A DNA stretch of 64,000 nt from contig JAUIMM010001259.1 in the NCBI GenBank assembly GCA_031769625.1, forward strand, positions 1 to 64,000, in the 5' to 3' direction. Origin of the DNA: Taudactylus pleione (Eukaryota > Chordata > Amphibia > Anura > Myobatrachidae). A program made the translations under genes and the position numbers. This document shows positions 11,107 to 22,305 of this stretch, in pieces. The notes under the pieces are model-generated. The model did not search any database. It was not told where the DNA came from and worked only from the letters and a program-made list of their open reading frames with translations. Position 1 is the stretch's first letter, and every line of letters begins with the position of its first letter.

Positions 11107-12209
11107 ATGAACAATTGCTCTTTTCTCTTAAACGCAACATGGGAGAAAAACCATTTCACATCACATTTGTGGGACTTGGTCTTCAACACATTCAGTGAAA
11201 TTTTGAGCTGTCTGTGTTTGCTACAAGAGGAGATAACACAAAGTATGCATTTTTGTTGTTTCCATTGCTTTCAATGCATTTTGGCCTAAAACGTGCATTT
11301 GCTGTTTTCTCTTAAACGCAACATGGGAGAAAAACCATTTCACATCACATTTGTGGGTCTTGGTCTTCAACACATCCAGTGAAATTTTGAGCTGTCTGTG
11401 TTTGCTACAAGAAGAGATATCACAAAGTATGCGCTTTTGTTGTTTCCATTGCTTTCAATGCATTTTGGCCTAAAATGAACAATTGCTGTTTTCTCTTAAA
11501 CGCAACATGGGAGAAAAACCATTTCACATCACATTTGTGGTGGTTGGTCTTCAACACATCCTGTGAAATTTTGAGCTGTCTGTGTTTGCTACAAGAGGAG
11601 ATAACACAAAGTATGCTGTTTTGTTGTTTCCATTGATTTCAATGCATTTTGGCCTAAAATGAACAATTGCTGTTTTCTCTTAAAGCAAAATGGGAGAAAA
11701 ACCATTTCACATCACATTTGTGGGACTTGGTCTTCAACACATCCAGTGAAATTTTGAGCTGTTTGTGTTTGCTACAAGAGGAGATATCACAAAGTATGCG
11801 CTTTTGTTGTTTTCATTGCTTTCAATGCATTTTGGCCTAAAACGTGCATTTGCGATTTTCTCTTAAACGCAACATGGGAGAAAAACCATTTCTCATCACA
11901 TTTGTGGGTCTTGGTCTTCAACACATCCAGTGAAATTTTGAGCTGTCTGTGTTTTCTACAAGAGGAGATAACACAAAGTAAGCGCTTTTGTTGTTTCCAT
12001 TGCTTTCAATGCATTTTGGCCTAAAATGAACAATTGCTGTTTTCTCTTAAATGCAACATGGGAGAAAAGCCATTTCACATTACATTTGTGGGTCTTGGTC
12101 TTCAACACATCCAGTGAAATTTTGAGCTGTCTGTGTTTGCTACAAGAGGAGATAACACAAAGTATGCGCTTTTGTTGTTTCCATTGCTTTCAATGCATTT
12201 TGGCCTAAA
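11107..12209 (+). repeat. Six-monomer cassette, copy 4
   Basis: It starts 2,756 bases after copy 3. Private changes are GTGGTGGTTGG near 11537, CTGTTTGTG near 11760 and GAGAAAAGCC near 12063. The order of the six variant monomers is intact. Confidence 0.85.
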
Positions 12210-13340
12210 ACGTGCATTTGCTGTTTTCTCTTAAACGCAACATGGGAGAAAAACCATTTCACATCACATTTGTGGGTCTTGGTCTTCAACACATCCAGTT
12301 AAATTTTGAGCTGTCTGTCTTTGCTACAAGAGGAGATAACACAAAGTATGCGCTTTTGTTGTTTCCATTGCTTTCAATGCATTTTGGCCTAAAATGAACA
12401 ATTGCTGTTTTCTCTTAAACGCAACATGGGAGTAAAACCATTTCACATCACATTTATGGGACTTGGTCTTCAACACATCCAGTGAAATTTTGAACTGTCT
12501 GTGTTTGCTACAAGAGGAGATAACACAAAGTATGCGCTTTTGTTGTTTCCATTGCTTTCAATGCATTTTGGCCTAAAATGAACAATTGCTCTTTTCTCTT
12601 AAACGCAACATGGGAGAAAAACGATTTCACATCACATTTGTGGGACTTGGTCTTCAACACATTCAGTGAAATTTTGAGCTGTCTGTGTTTGCTACAAGAG
12701 GAGATTTCACAAAGTATGCATTTTTGTTGTTTCCATTGCTTTCAATGCATTTTGGCCTAAAACGTGCATTTGCTGTTTTCTCTTAAACGCAACATGGGAG
12801 AAAAACCATTTCATGTCACATTTGTGGGTCTTGGTCTTCAACACATCCAGTGAAATTTTGAGCTGTCTGTGTTTGCTACAAGAGGAGATAACACAAAGTA
12901 TGCGCTTTTGTTGTTTCCATTGATTTCAATGCATTTTGGCCTAAAATGAACAATTGCTTTTTTCTCTAAAACACAACATGGGAGAAAAACCATTTCACAT
13001 CACATTTGTGGGACTTGGTCTTCAACACATCCAGTGAAATTTTGAGCTGTCTGTGTTTGCTACAAGAGGAGATATCAAAAAGTATGCGCTTTTGTTGTTT
13101 TCATTGCTTTCAATGCATTTTGGCCTAAAACGTGCATTTGCGATTTTCTCTTAAACGCAACATGGGAGAAAAACCATTTCTCATCACATTTGTGGGTCTT
13201 GGTCTTCAACACATCCAGTGAAATTTTGAGCTGTCTGTGTTTTCTACAAGAGGAGATAACATAAAGTATGCGCTTTTGTTGTTTCCATTGCTTTCAATGC
13301 ATTTTGGCCTAAAACGTGCATTTGCTGTTTTCTCTTAAAC

Positions 13341-14852
13341 GAAACATGGGAGAAAAACCATTTCACATCACATTTGTGGGTCTTGGTCTTCAACACATCC
13401 AGTGAAATTTTGAGCTGTCTGTGTTTGCTACAAGAGGAGATAACACAAAGTATGCGCTTTTGTTGTTTCCATTGCTTTCAATGCATTTTGGCCTAAAATG
13501 AACAATTGCTGTTTTCTCTTAAACGCAACATGGGAGAAAAACCATTTCACATCACATTTGTGGGTCTTGGTCTTCAACACATCCAGTGAAATTTTGAGCT
13601 GTCTGTGTTTGCTACAAGAGGAGATATCACAAAGTATGCGCTTTTGTTGTTTCCATTGCATTCAATGCATTTTGGCCTAAAACGAGCATTTGCTGTTTTC
13701 TCTTAAACGCAACATGGGAGAAAAACCATTTCACATCACATTTGTGGGTCTTGGTCTTCAACACATCCAGTGAAATTTTGAACTGTCTGTGTTTGCTACA
13801 AGAGGAGATAACACAAAGTATGCGCTTTTGTTGTTTCCATTGCTTTCAATGCATTTTGGCCTAAAATGAACAATTGCTCTTTTCTCTTAAACGCAACATG
13901 GGAGAAAAACCATTTCACATCACATTTGTGGGACTTGGTCTTCAACACATTCAGTGAAATTTTGAGCTGTCTGTGTTTGCTACAAGAGGAGATAACACAA
14001 AGTATGCATTTTTGTTGTTTCCATTGCTTTCAATGCATTTTGGCCTAAAACGTGCATTTGCTGTTTTCTCTTAAACGCAACATGGGAGAAAAACCATTTC
14101 ACATCACATTTGTGGGTCTTGGTCTTCAACACATCCAGTGAAATTTTGAGCTGTCTGTGTTTGCTACAAGAGGAGATATCACAAAGTATGCGCTTTTGTT
14201 GTTTCCATTGCTTTCAATGCATTTTGGCCTAAAATGAACAATTGCTGTTTTCTCTTAAACGCAACATGGGAGAAAAACCATTTCACATCACATTTGTGGT
14301 AGTTGGTCTTCAACACATCCTGTGAAATTTTGAGCTGTCTGTGTTTGCTACAAGAGGAGATAACACAAAGTATGCTGTTTTGTTGTTTCCATTGATTTCA
14401 ATGCATTTTGGCCTAAAATGAACAATTGCTTTTTTCTCTTAAAGCAAAATGGGAGAAAAACCATTTCACATCACATTTGTGGGACTTGGTCTTCAACACA
14501 TCCAGTGAAATTTTGAGCTGTCTGTGTGTGCTACAAGAGGAGATATCACAAAGTATGCGCTTTTGTTGTTTTCATTGCTTTCAATGCATTTTGGCCTAAA
14601 ACGTGCATTTGCGATTTTCTCTTAAACGCAACATGGGAGAAAAACCATTTCTCATCACATTTGTGGGTCTTGGTCTTCAACACATCCAGTGAAATTTTGA
14701 GCTGTCTGTGTTTTCTACAAGAGGAGATAACACAAAGTAAGCGCTTTTGTTGTTTCCATTGCTTTCAATGCATTTTGGCCTAAAATGAACAATTGCTGTT
14801 TTCTCTTAAATGCAACATGGGAGAAAAACCATTTCACATTACATTTGTGGGT
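13341..14852 (+). repeat. Flank shared with the 3,863-bp HOR
   Basis: About 13341-15395 matches about 18676-20730 at an offset of 5,335, and again at 5,335 + 3,863. It contains cassette copy 5. A few differences appear, such as AAACGCAAC (near 13522) against AAACACAAC (near 18857). The 5,335 spacing equals a 19-monomer distance (3,496) plus the 1,839-bp duplication lying just to the right, which probably explains why this interval is longer than the 3,863 spacing. Confidence 0.78.
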
Positions 14853-14968
14853 CTTGGTCTTCAACACATCCAGTGAAATTTTGAGCTGTCTGTGTTTGCT
14901 ACAAGAGGAGATAACACAAAGTATGCGCTTTTGTTGTTTCCATTGCTTTCAATGCATTTTGGCCTAAA
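13866..14968 (+). repeat. Six-monomer cassette, copy 5
   Basis: It starts 2,759 bases after copy 4. With copies 6 and 7 it shares TGTGTGTGCTAC (near 14523) at the end of the fourth monomer, marking these three as a subfamily. With copy 6 only it shares GCTTTTTTCTC (near 14429). Confidence 0.86.
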
Positions 14969-16692
14969 ACGTGCATTTGCTGTTTTCTCTTAAACGCAAC
15001 ATGGGAGAAAAAACCATTTCACATCACATTTGTGGGTCTTGGTCTTCAACACATCCAGTGAAATTTTGAGCTGTCTGTGTTTGCTACAAGAAGATATATC
15101 ACAAAGTATGCGCTTTTGTTGTTTCCATTGCTTTCAATGCATTTTGGCCTAAAATGAACAATTGCTGTTTTCTCTTAAACGCAACATGGGAGAAAAACCA
15201 TTTCACATCACATTTCTGGGTCTTGGTCTTCAACACATTCGGTGAAATTTTGAGCTGTCTGTGTTTGCTACAAGAGGAGATAACACAAAGTATGCGCTTT
15301 TGTTGTTTCCATTGCTTTCAATGCATTTTGGCCTAAAATTCACAATTGCTGTTTTCTCTTAAACGCAACATGGGAGAAAAACCATTTCACATCACATTTA
15401 TGGGACTTGGTCTTCAACACATCCAGAGAAATGTTGAGCTATCTGTGTTTGCTACAAGAGGAGATAATACAAAGTATGCGCTTTTGTTTTTTCCTTTGCT
15501 TTCAATGCATTTTGGCCTAAAACGTGCATTTGCTGTTTTCTCTTAAATGCAACATGGGAGAAAAGCCATTTCACATCACTTTTGTGGGTCTTGGTCTTCA
15601 ACACATCCAGTGAAATTTTTAGCTGTCTGTGTTTGCTACAAGAGGAGATATCACAAAGTATGCGCTTTTGTTGTTTCCATTGCTTTCAATGCATTTTGGC
15701 CTAAAACGTGCATTTGCTGTTTTCTCTTAAAAGCAACATGGGAGAAAAACCATTTCACATCACATTTGTGGGTCTTGGTCTTCAACACATCCAGTGAAAT
15801 TTTGAGCTGTCTGTGTTTGCTACAAGAGGAGATAACACAAAGTATGCGCTTTTGTTGTTTCCATTGCTTTCAATGCATTTTGGCCTAAAATGAACAATTG
15901 CTGTTTTCTCTTAAACGCAACATGGGAGAAAAACCATTTCACATCACATTTGTGGTAGTTGGTCTTCAACACATCCTGTGAAATTTTGAGCTGTCTGTGT
16001 TTGCTACAAAGAGGAGATAACACAAAGTATGCGCTTTTGTTGTTTCCATTGATTTCAATGCATTTTGGCCTAAAATGAACAATTGCTGTTTTCTCTAAAC
16101 GCAACATGGGAGAAAAACCATTCACATCACATTTGTGTGACTTGGTCTTCAACACATCCAGTGAAATTTTGAGCTGTCTGTGTTTGCTACAAGAGGAGAT
16201 ATCACAAAGTATGCGCTTTTGTTGTTTTCATTGCTTTCAATGCATTTTGGCCTAAAACGTGCATTTGCGATTTTCTCTTAAACGCAACATGGGAGAAAAA
16301 CCATTTCTCATCACATTTGTGGGTCTTGGTCTTCAACACATCCAGGGAAATTTTGAGCTGTCTGTGTTTTGTACAAGAGAGATATATCACAAAGTATGCG
16401 CTTTTGTTGTTTCCATTGCTTTCAATGCATTTTGGCCTAAAACGTGCATTTGCTGTTTTCTCTTAAACGCAACATGGGAGAAAAACCATTTCACATCACA
16501 TTTGTGGTAGTTGGTCTTCAACACATCCTGTGAAATTTTGAGCTGTCTGTGTTTGCTACAAGAGGAGATAACACAAAGTATGCTGTTTTGTTGTTTCCAT
16601 TGATTTCAATGCATTTTGGCCTAAAATGAACAATTGCTTTTTTCTCTTAAAGCAAAATGGGAGAAAAACCATTTCACATCACATTTGTGGGA
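14853..16692 (+). repeat. 10-monomer duplication, 1,839-1,840 bp, copy 1
   Basis: Sequence from 14853 recurs at an offset of 1,840, becoming 1,839 after the A6 tract near 15008. It includes the GAAGATATATCAC monomer, ATTTCTGGG with CATTCGGTG, the ATTCACAATTGC junction, and the GAGAAATGTTG monomer ending TTTTTTCCTTTG. The right half carries several private indels: an extra A near 16009, two one-base losses near 16096 and 16121, and GTACAAGAGAGATATATC near 16371. It also holds one CTTAAAGCAAAATGGG monomer. No gene is seen. Confidence 0.87.
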
Positions 16693-18183
16693 CTTGGTCT
16701 TCAACACATCCAGTGAAATTTTGAGCTGTCTGTGTTTGCTACAAGAGGAGATAACACAAAGTATGCGCTTTTGTTGTTTCCATTGCTTTCAATGCATTTT
16801 GGCCTAAAACGTGCATTTGCTGTTTTCTCTTAAACGCAACATGGGAGAAAAACCATTTCACATCACATTTGTGGGTCTTGGTCTTCAACACATCCAGTGA
16901 AATTTTGAGCTGTCTGTGTTTGCTACAAGAAGATATATCACAAAGTATGCGCTTTTGTTGTTTCCATTGCTTTCAATGCATTTTGGCCTAAAATGAACAA
17001 TTGCTGTTTTCTCTTAAACGCAACATGGGAGAAAAACCATTTCACATCACATTTCTGGGTCTTGGTCTTCAACACATTCGGTGAAATTTTGAGCTGTCTG
17101 TGTTTGCTACAAGAGGAGATAACACAAAGTATGCGCTTTTGTTGTTTCCATTGCTTTCAATGCATTTTGGCCTAAAATTCACAATTGCTGTTTTCTCTTA
17201 AACGCAACATGGGAGAAAAACCATTTCACATCACATTTATGGGACTTGGTCTTCAACACATCCAGAGAAATGTTGAGCTATCTGTGTTTGCTACAAGAGG
17301 AGATAATACAAAGTATGCGCTTTTGTTTTTTCCTTTGCTTTCAATGCATTTTGGCCTAAAACGTGCATTTGCTGTTTTCTCTTAAATGCAACATGGGAGA
17401 AAAGCCATTTCACATCACTTTTGTGGGTCTTGGTCTTCAACACATCCAGTGAAATTTTTAGCTGTCTGTGTTTGCTACAAGAGGAGATATCACAAAGTAT
17501 GCGCTTTTGTTGTTTCCATTGCTTTCAATGCATTTTGGCCTAAAACGTGCATTTGCTGTTTTCTCTTAAAAGCAACATGGGAGAAAAACCATTTCACATC
17601 ACATTTGTGGGTCTTGGTCTTCAACACATCCAGTGAAATTTTGAGCTGTCTGTGTTTGCTACAAGAGGAGATAACACAAAGTATGCGCTTTTGTTGTTTC
17701 CATTGCTTTCAATGCATTTTGGCCTAAAATGAACAATTGCTGTTTTCTCTTAAACGCAACATGGGAGAAAAACCATTTCACATCACATTTGTGGTAGTTG
17801 GTCTTCAACACCTCCTGTGAAATTTTGAGCTGTCTGTGTTTGCTACAAGAGGAGATAACACAAAGTATGCGCTTTTGTTGTTTCCATTGATTTCAATGCA
17901 TTTTGGCCTAAAATGAACAATTGCTGTTTTCTCTTAAACGCAACATGGGAGAAAAACCATTTCACATCACATTTGTGGGACTTGGTCTTCAACACATCCA
18001 GTGAAATTTTGAGCTATCTGTGTTTGCTACAAGAGGAGATATCACAAAGTATGCGCTTTTGTTGTTTTCATTGCTTTCAATGCATTTTGGCCTAAAACGT
18101 GCATTTGCGATTTTCTCTTAAACGCAACATGGGAGAAAAACCATTTCTCATCACATTTGTGGGTCTTGGTCTTCAACACATCC
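16693..18183 (+). repeat. 10-monomer duplication, copy 2 (incomplete)
   Basis: It follows copy 1 directly and matches it for about 1.49 kb, ending near 18183 where CATCCGGTG replaces CATCCAGGG. The private indels of copy 1 around 16.0-16.4 kb are absent here, so they arose in copy 1 after the duplication or were removed here by exchange with other units. A private C appears in CACCTCCTGTG near 17810. Confidence 0.85.
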
Positions 18184-18442
18184 GGTGAAATTTTGAGCTT
18201 TCTGTGTTTGCTACAAGAGGAGATATCACAAAGTATGCGCTTTTGTTGTTTCCATTGCTTTCAATGCATTTTGGCCTAAAACGAGTATTTGCTGTTTTCT
18301 CTTAAACGCAACATGGGAGAAAAACCATTTCACATCACATTTGTGGGTCTTGGTCTTCAACACATCCAGTGAAATTTTGAGCTGTCTGTGTTTGCTACTA
18401 GAGGAGATAACACAAAGTATGCGCTTTTGTTGTTTCCATTGC

Positions 18443-21400
18443 TTTCAATGCATTTTGGCCTAAAATGAACAATTGCTGTTTTCTCTTAAACGCAACATGG
18501 GAGAAAAACCATTTCACATCACATTTGTGGGACTTGGTCTTCAACACATCCAGTGTATTTTTGAGCTGTCTGTGTTTGCTACAAGAGGAGATATCACAAA
18601 GTATGCGCTTTTGTTGTTTCCATTGCTTTCAATGCATTTTGGCCTAAAACATGCATTTGCTGTTTTCTCTTTTACGCAACATGGGAGAAAAACCATTTCA
18701 CATCACATTTGTGGGTCTTGGTCTTCAACACATCCAGTGAAATTTTGAGCTGTCTGTGTTTGCTACAAGAGGAGATAACACAAAGTATGCGCTTTTGTTG
18801 TTTCCATTGCTTTCAATGCATTTTGGCCTAAAATGAACAATTGCTGTTTTCTCTTAAACACAACATGGGAGAAAAACCATTTCACATCACATTTGTGGGT
18901 CTTGGTCTTCAACACATCCAGTGAAATTTTGAGCTGTCTGTGTTTGCTACAAGAGGAGATATCACAAAGTATGCGCTTTTGTTGTTTCCATTGCTTTCAA
19001 TGCATTTTGGCCTAAAACGAGCATTTGCTGTTTTCTCTTAAACGCAACATGGGAGAAAAACCATTTCACATCACATTTGTGGGTCTTGGTCTTCAACACA
19101 TCCAGTGAAATTTTGAACTGTCTGTGTTTGCTACAAGAGGAGATAACACAAAGTATGCGCTTTTGTTGTTTCCATTGCTTTCAATGCATTTTGGCCTAAA
19201 ATGAACAATTGCTCTTTTCTCTTAAACGCAACATGGGAGAAAAACCATTTCACATCACATTTGTGGGACTTGGTCTTCAACACATTCAGTGAAATTTTGA
19301 GCTGTCTGTGTTTGCTACAAGAGGAGATAACACAAAGTATGCATTTTTGTTGTTTCCATTGCTTTCAATGCATTTTGGCCTAAAACGTGCATTTGCTGTT
19401 TTCTCTTAAACGCAACATGGGAGAAAAACCATTTCACATCACATTTGTGGGTCTTGGTCTTCAACACATCCAGTGAAATTTTGAGCTGTCTGTGTTTGCT
19501 ACAAGAGGAGATATCACAAAGTATGCGCTTTTGTTGTTTCCATTGCTTTCAATGCATTTTGGCCTAAAATGAACAATTGCTGTTTTCTCTTAAACGCAAC
19601 ATGGGAGAAAAACCATTTCACATCACATTTGTGGTAGTTGGTCTTCAACACATCCTGTGAAATTTTGAGCTGTCTGTGTTTGCTACAAGAGGAGATAACA
19701 CAAAGTATGCTGTTTTGTTGTTTCCATTGATTTCAATGCATTTTGGCCTAAAATGAACAATTGCTTTTTTCTCTTAAAGCAAAATGGGAGAAAAACCATT
19801 TCACATCACATTTGTGGGACTTGGTCTTCAACACATCCAGTGAAATTTTGAGCTGTCTGTGTGTGCTACAACAGGAGATATCACAAAGTATGCGCTTTTG
19901 TTGTTTTCATTGCTTTCAATGCATTTTGGCCTAAAACGTGCATTTGCGATTTTCTCTTAAACGCAACATGGGAGAAAAACCATTTCTCATCACATTTGTG
20001 GGTCTTGGTCTTCAACACATCCAGTGAAATTTTGAGCTGTCTGTGTTTTCTACAAGAGGAGATAACACAAAGTAAGCGCTTTTGTTGTTTCCATTGCTTT
20101 CAATGCATTTTGGCCTAAAATGAACAATTGCTGTTTTCTCTTAAATGCAACATGGGAGAAAAACCATTTCACATTACATTTGTGGGTCTTGGTCTTCAAC
20201 ACATCCAGTGAAATTTTGAGCTGTCTGTGTTTGCTACAAGAGGAGATAACACAAAGTATGCGCTTTTGTTGTTTCCATTGCTTTCAATGCATTTTGGCCT
20301 AAAACGTGCATTTGCTGTTTTCTCTTAAACGCAACATGGGAGAAAAACCATTTCACATCACATTTGTGGGTCTTGGTCTTCAACACATCCAGTGAAATTT
20401 TGAGCTGTCTGTGTTTGCTACAAGAAGATATATCTCAAAGTATGCGCTTTTGTTGTTTCCATTGCTTTCAATGCATTTTGGCCTAAAATGAACAATTGCT
20501 GTTTTCTCTTAAACGCAACATGGGAGATAAACCATTTCACATCACATTTCTGGGTCTTGGTCTTCAACACATTCGGTGAAATTTTGAGCTGTCTGTGTTT
20601 GCTACAAGAGGAGATAACACAAAGTATGCGCTTTTGTTGTTTCCATTGCTTTCAATGCATTTTGGCCTAAAATTCACAATTGCTGTTTTCTCTTAAACGC
20701 AACATGGGAGAAAAACCATTTCACATCACATTTGTGGTAGTTGGTCTTCAACACATCCAGTGAAATTTTGAGCTGTCTGTGTTTGCTACAAGAGGAAATA
20801 ACACAAAGTATGCGCTTTTGTTGTTTCCATTGATTTCAATGCATTTTGGCCTAAAACGAACAATTGCTGTTTTCTCTTAAACACAACATGGGAGAAAAAC
20901 CATTTCACATCACATTTGTGGGACTTGGTCTTCAACACATCCAGTGAAATTTTGAGCTGTCTGTGTTTGCTACAAGAGGAGATATCACAAAGTATGCGCT
21001 TTTGTTGTTTCCATTGCTTTCAATGCATTTTGGCCTAAAATGAACAATTGCTGTTTTCTCTTAAACGCAACATGGGAGAAAAACCATTTCACATCACATT
21101 TCTGGGTCTTGGTCTTCAACACATCCAGTGAAATTTTGAGCTGTCTGTGTTTTCTACAAGAGTAGATAACACAAAGTATGCGCTTTTGTTGTTTCCATTG
21201 CTTTCAATGCATTTTGGACTAAAATGAACAATTGCTGTTTTCTCTTAAACGCAACATGGGAGAAAAACCATTTCACATCACATTTATGGGACTTGGTCTT
21301 CAACACATCCAGAGAAATTTTGAGCTATCTGTGTTTGCTACAAGAGGAGATATCACAAAGTATGCGCTTTTGTTTTTTCCATTGCTTTCAATGCATTTTG

Positions 21401-22305
21401 GCCTAAAACGTGCATTTGCTGTTTTCTCTTAAATGCAACATGGGAGAAAAACCATTTCACATCACATTTGTGGGTCTTGGTCTTCAACACATCCGGTGAA
21501 ATTTTGAGCTGTCTGTGTTTGCTACAAAAGGAGATATCACAAAGTATGCGCTTTTGTTATTTCCATTGCTTTCAATGCATTTTGGCCTAAAACGTGAATT
21601 TGCTGTTTTCTCTTAAACGCAACATGGGAGAAAAACCATTTCACATCACATTTGTGGGTCTTAGTCTTCAACACATCCAGTGAAATTTTGAGCTGTCTGT
21701 CTTTGCTACAAGAGGAGATAACACAAAGTATGCGCTTTTGTTATTTCCATTGCTTTCAATGCATTTTGGCCTAAAATGAACAATTGCTGTTTTCTCTTAA
21801 ACGCAACATGGGAGAAAAACCATTTCACATCACATTTATGGGACTTGGTCTTCAACACATCCAGTGAAATTTTGAGCTATCTGTGTTTGCTACAAGAGGA
21901 GATAACACAAAGTATGCGCTTTTGTTGTTTCCATTGCTTTTAATGCATTTTGGCCTAAAACGTGCATTTGCTGTTTTCTCTTAAACGCAACATGGGAGAA
22001 CAACCATTTCACATCACATTTGTGGGTCTTGGTCTTCAACACATCCGGTGAAATTTTGAGGTGTCTGTATTTGCTACAAGAGGAGATAACACAAAGTATG
22101 CGCTTTTGTTGTTTCCATTGCTTTCAATGCATTTTGGCCTAAAATGAACAATTGCTGTTTTCTCTTAAACGCAACAAGGGAGAAAAACCATTTCACATCA
22201 CATTTGTGGTAGTTGGTCTTCAACACATCCTGTGAAATTTTGAGCTGTCTGTGTTTGCTACAAGAGGAGATAACACAAAGTATGCGCTTTTGTTGTTTCC
22301 ATTGA
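18443..22305 (+). repeat. 21-monomer higher-order repeat, 3,863 bp, copy 1
   Basis: The offset 3,863 (21 x 184 minus 1) joins 18443 with 22306 and onward. Private markers shared by both copies are CCAGTGTA (near 18551 and 22414), the AAACACAAC monomer, ACGAGCATTTGC, and cassette copies 6 and 7. The left edge falls between 18399 (CTACTA) and 18442 (GCTTTC against GATTTC). 18184-18442, just before, is a single-monomer link that resembles 10455-10720. Confidence 0.88.
19201..20303 (+). repeat. Six-monomer cassette, copy 6
   Basis: It starts 5,335 bases after copy 5 (29 monomers minus 1). It has the shared TGTGTGTGCTAC marker plus a private CTACAACAGGAG near 19866. Confidence 0.86.

Larger units (their letters stand above)
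7950..13340 (+). repeat. Mixed monomer region with cassette copies 3 and 4
   Basis: About 29 monomers with no single dominant period. Two six-monomer cassettes sit at 8351-9451 and 11107-12209. Between them, about 9645-10370 matches 1372-2097 at an offset of 8,273, including the 183-bp monomer with GTCGTCTTGG at 10249. A monomer with CATCCGGTG and GAGCTTTCTG followed by ACGAGTATTTGC (10455-10565) recurs near 18181-18295. This looks like an older, more recombined part of the array. No gene or inserted element is seen. Confidence 0.8.

Noticed and set aside
17386..17727. 113-codon open frame, longest seen, also at 15547, 40743 and 55634
   Set aside because: It spans about 1.9 monomers and exists because of stop-free variants (CTTAAAAGCAAC with GAAATTTTTAGC). 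Its four copies are explained by block duplication, not by conservation of a protein.
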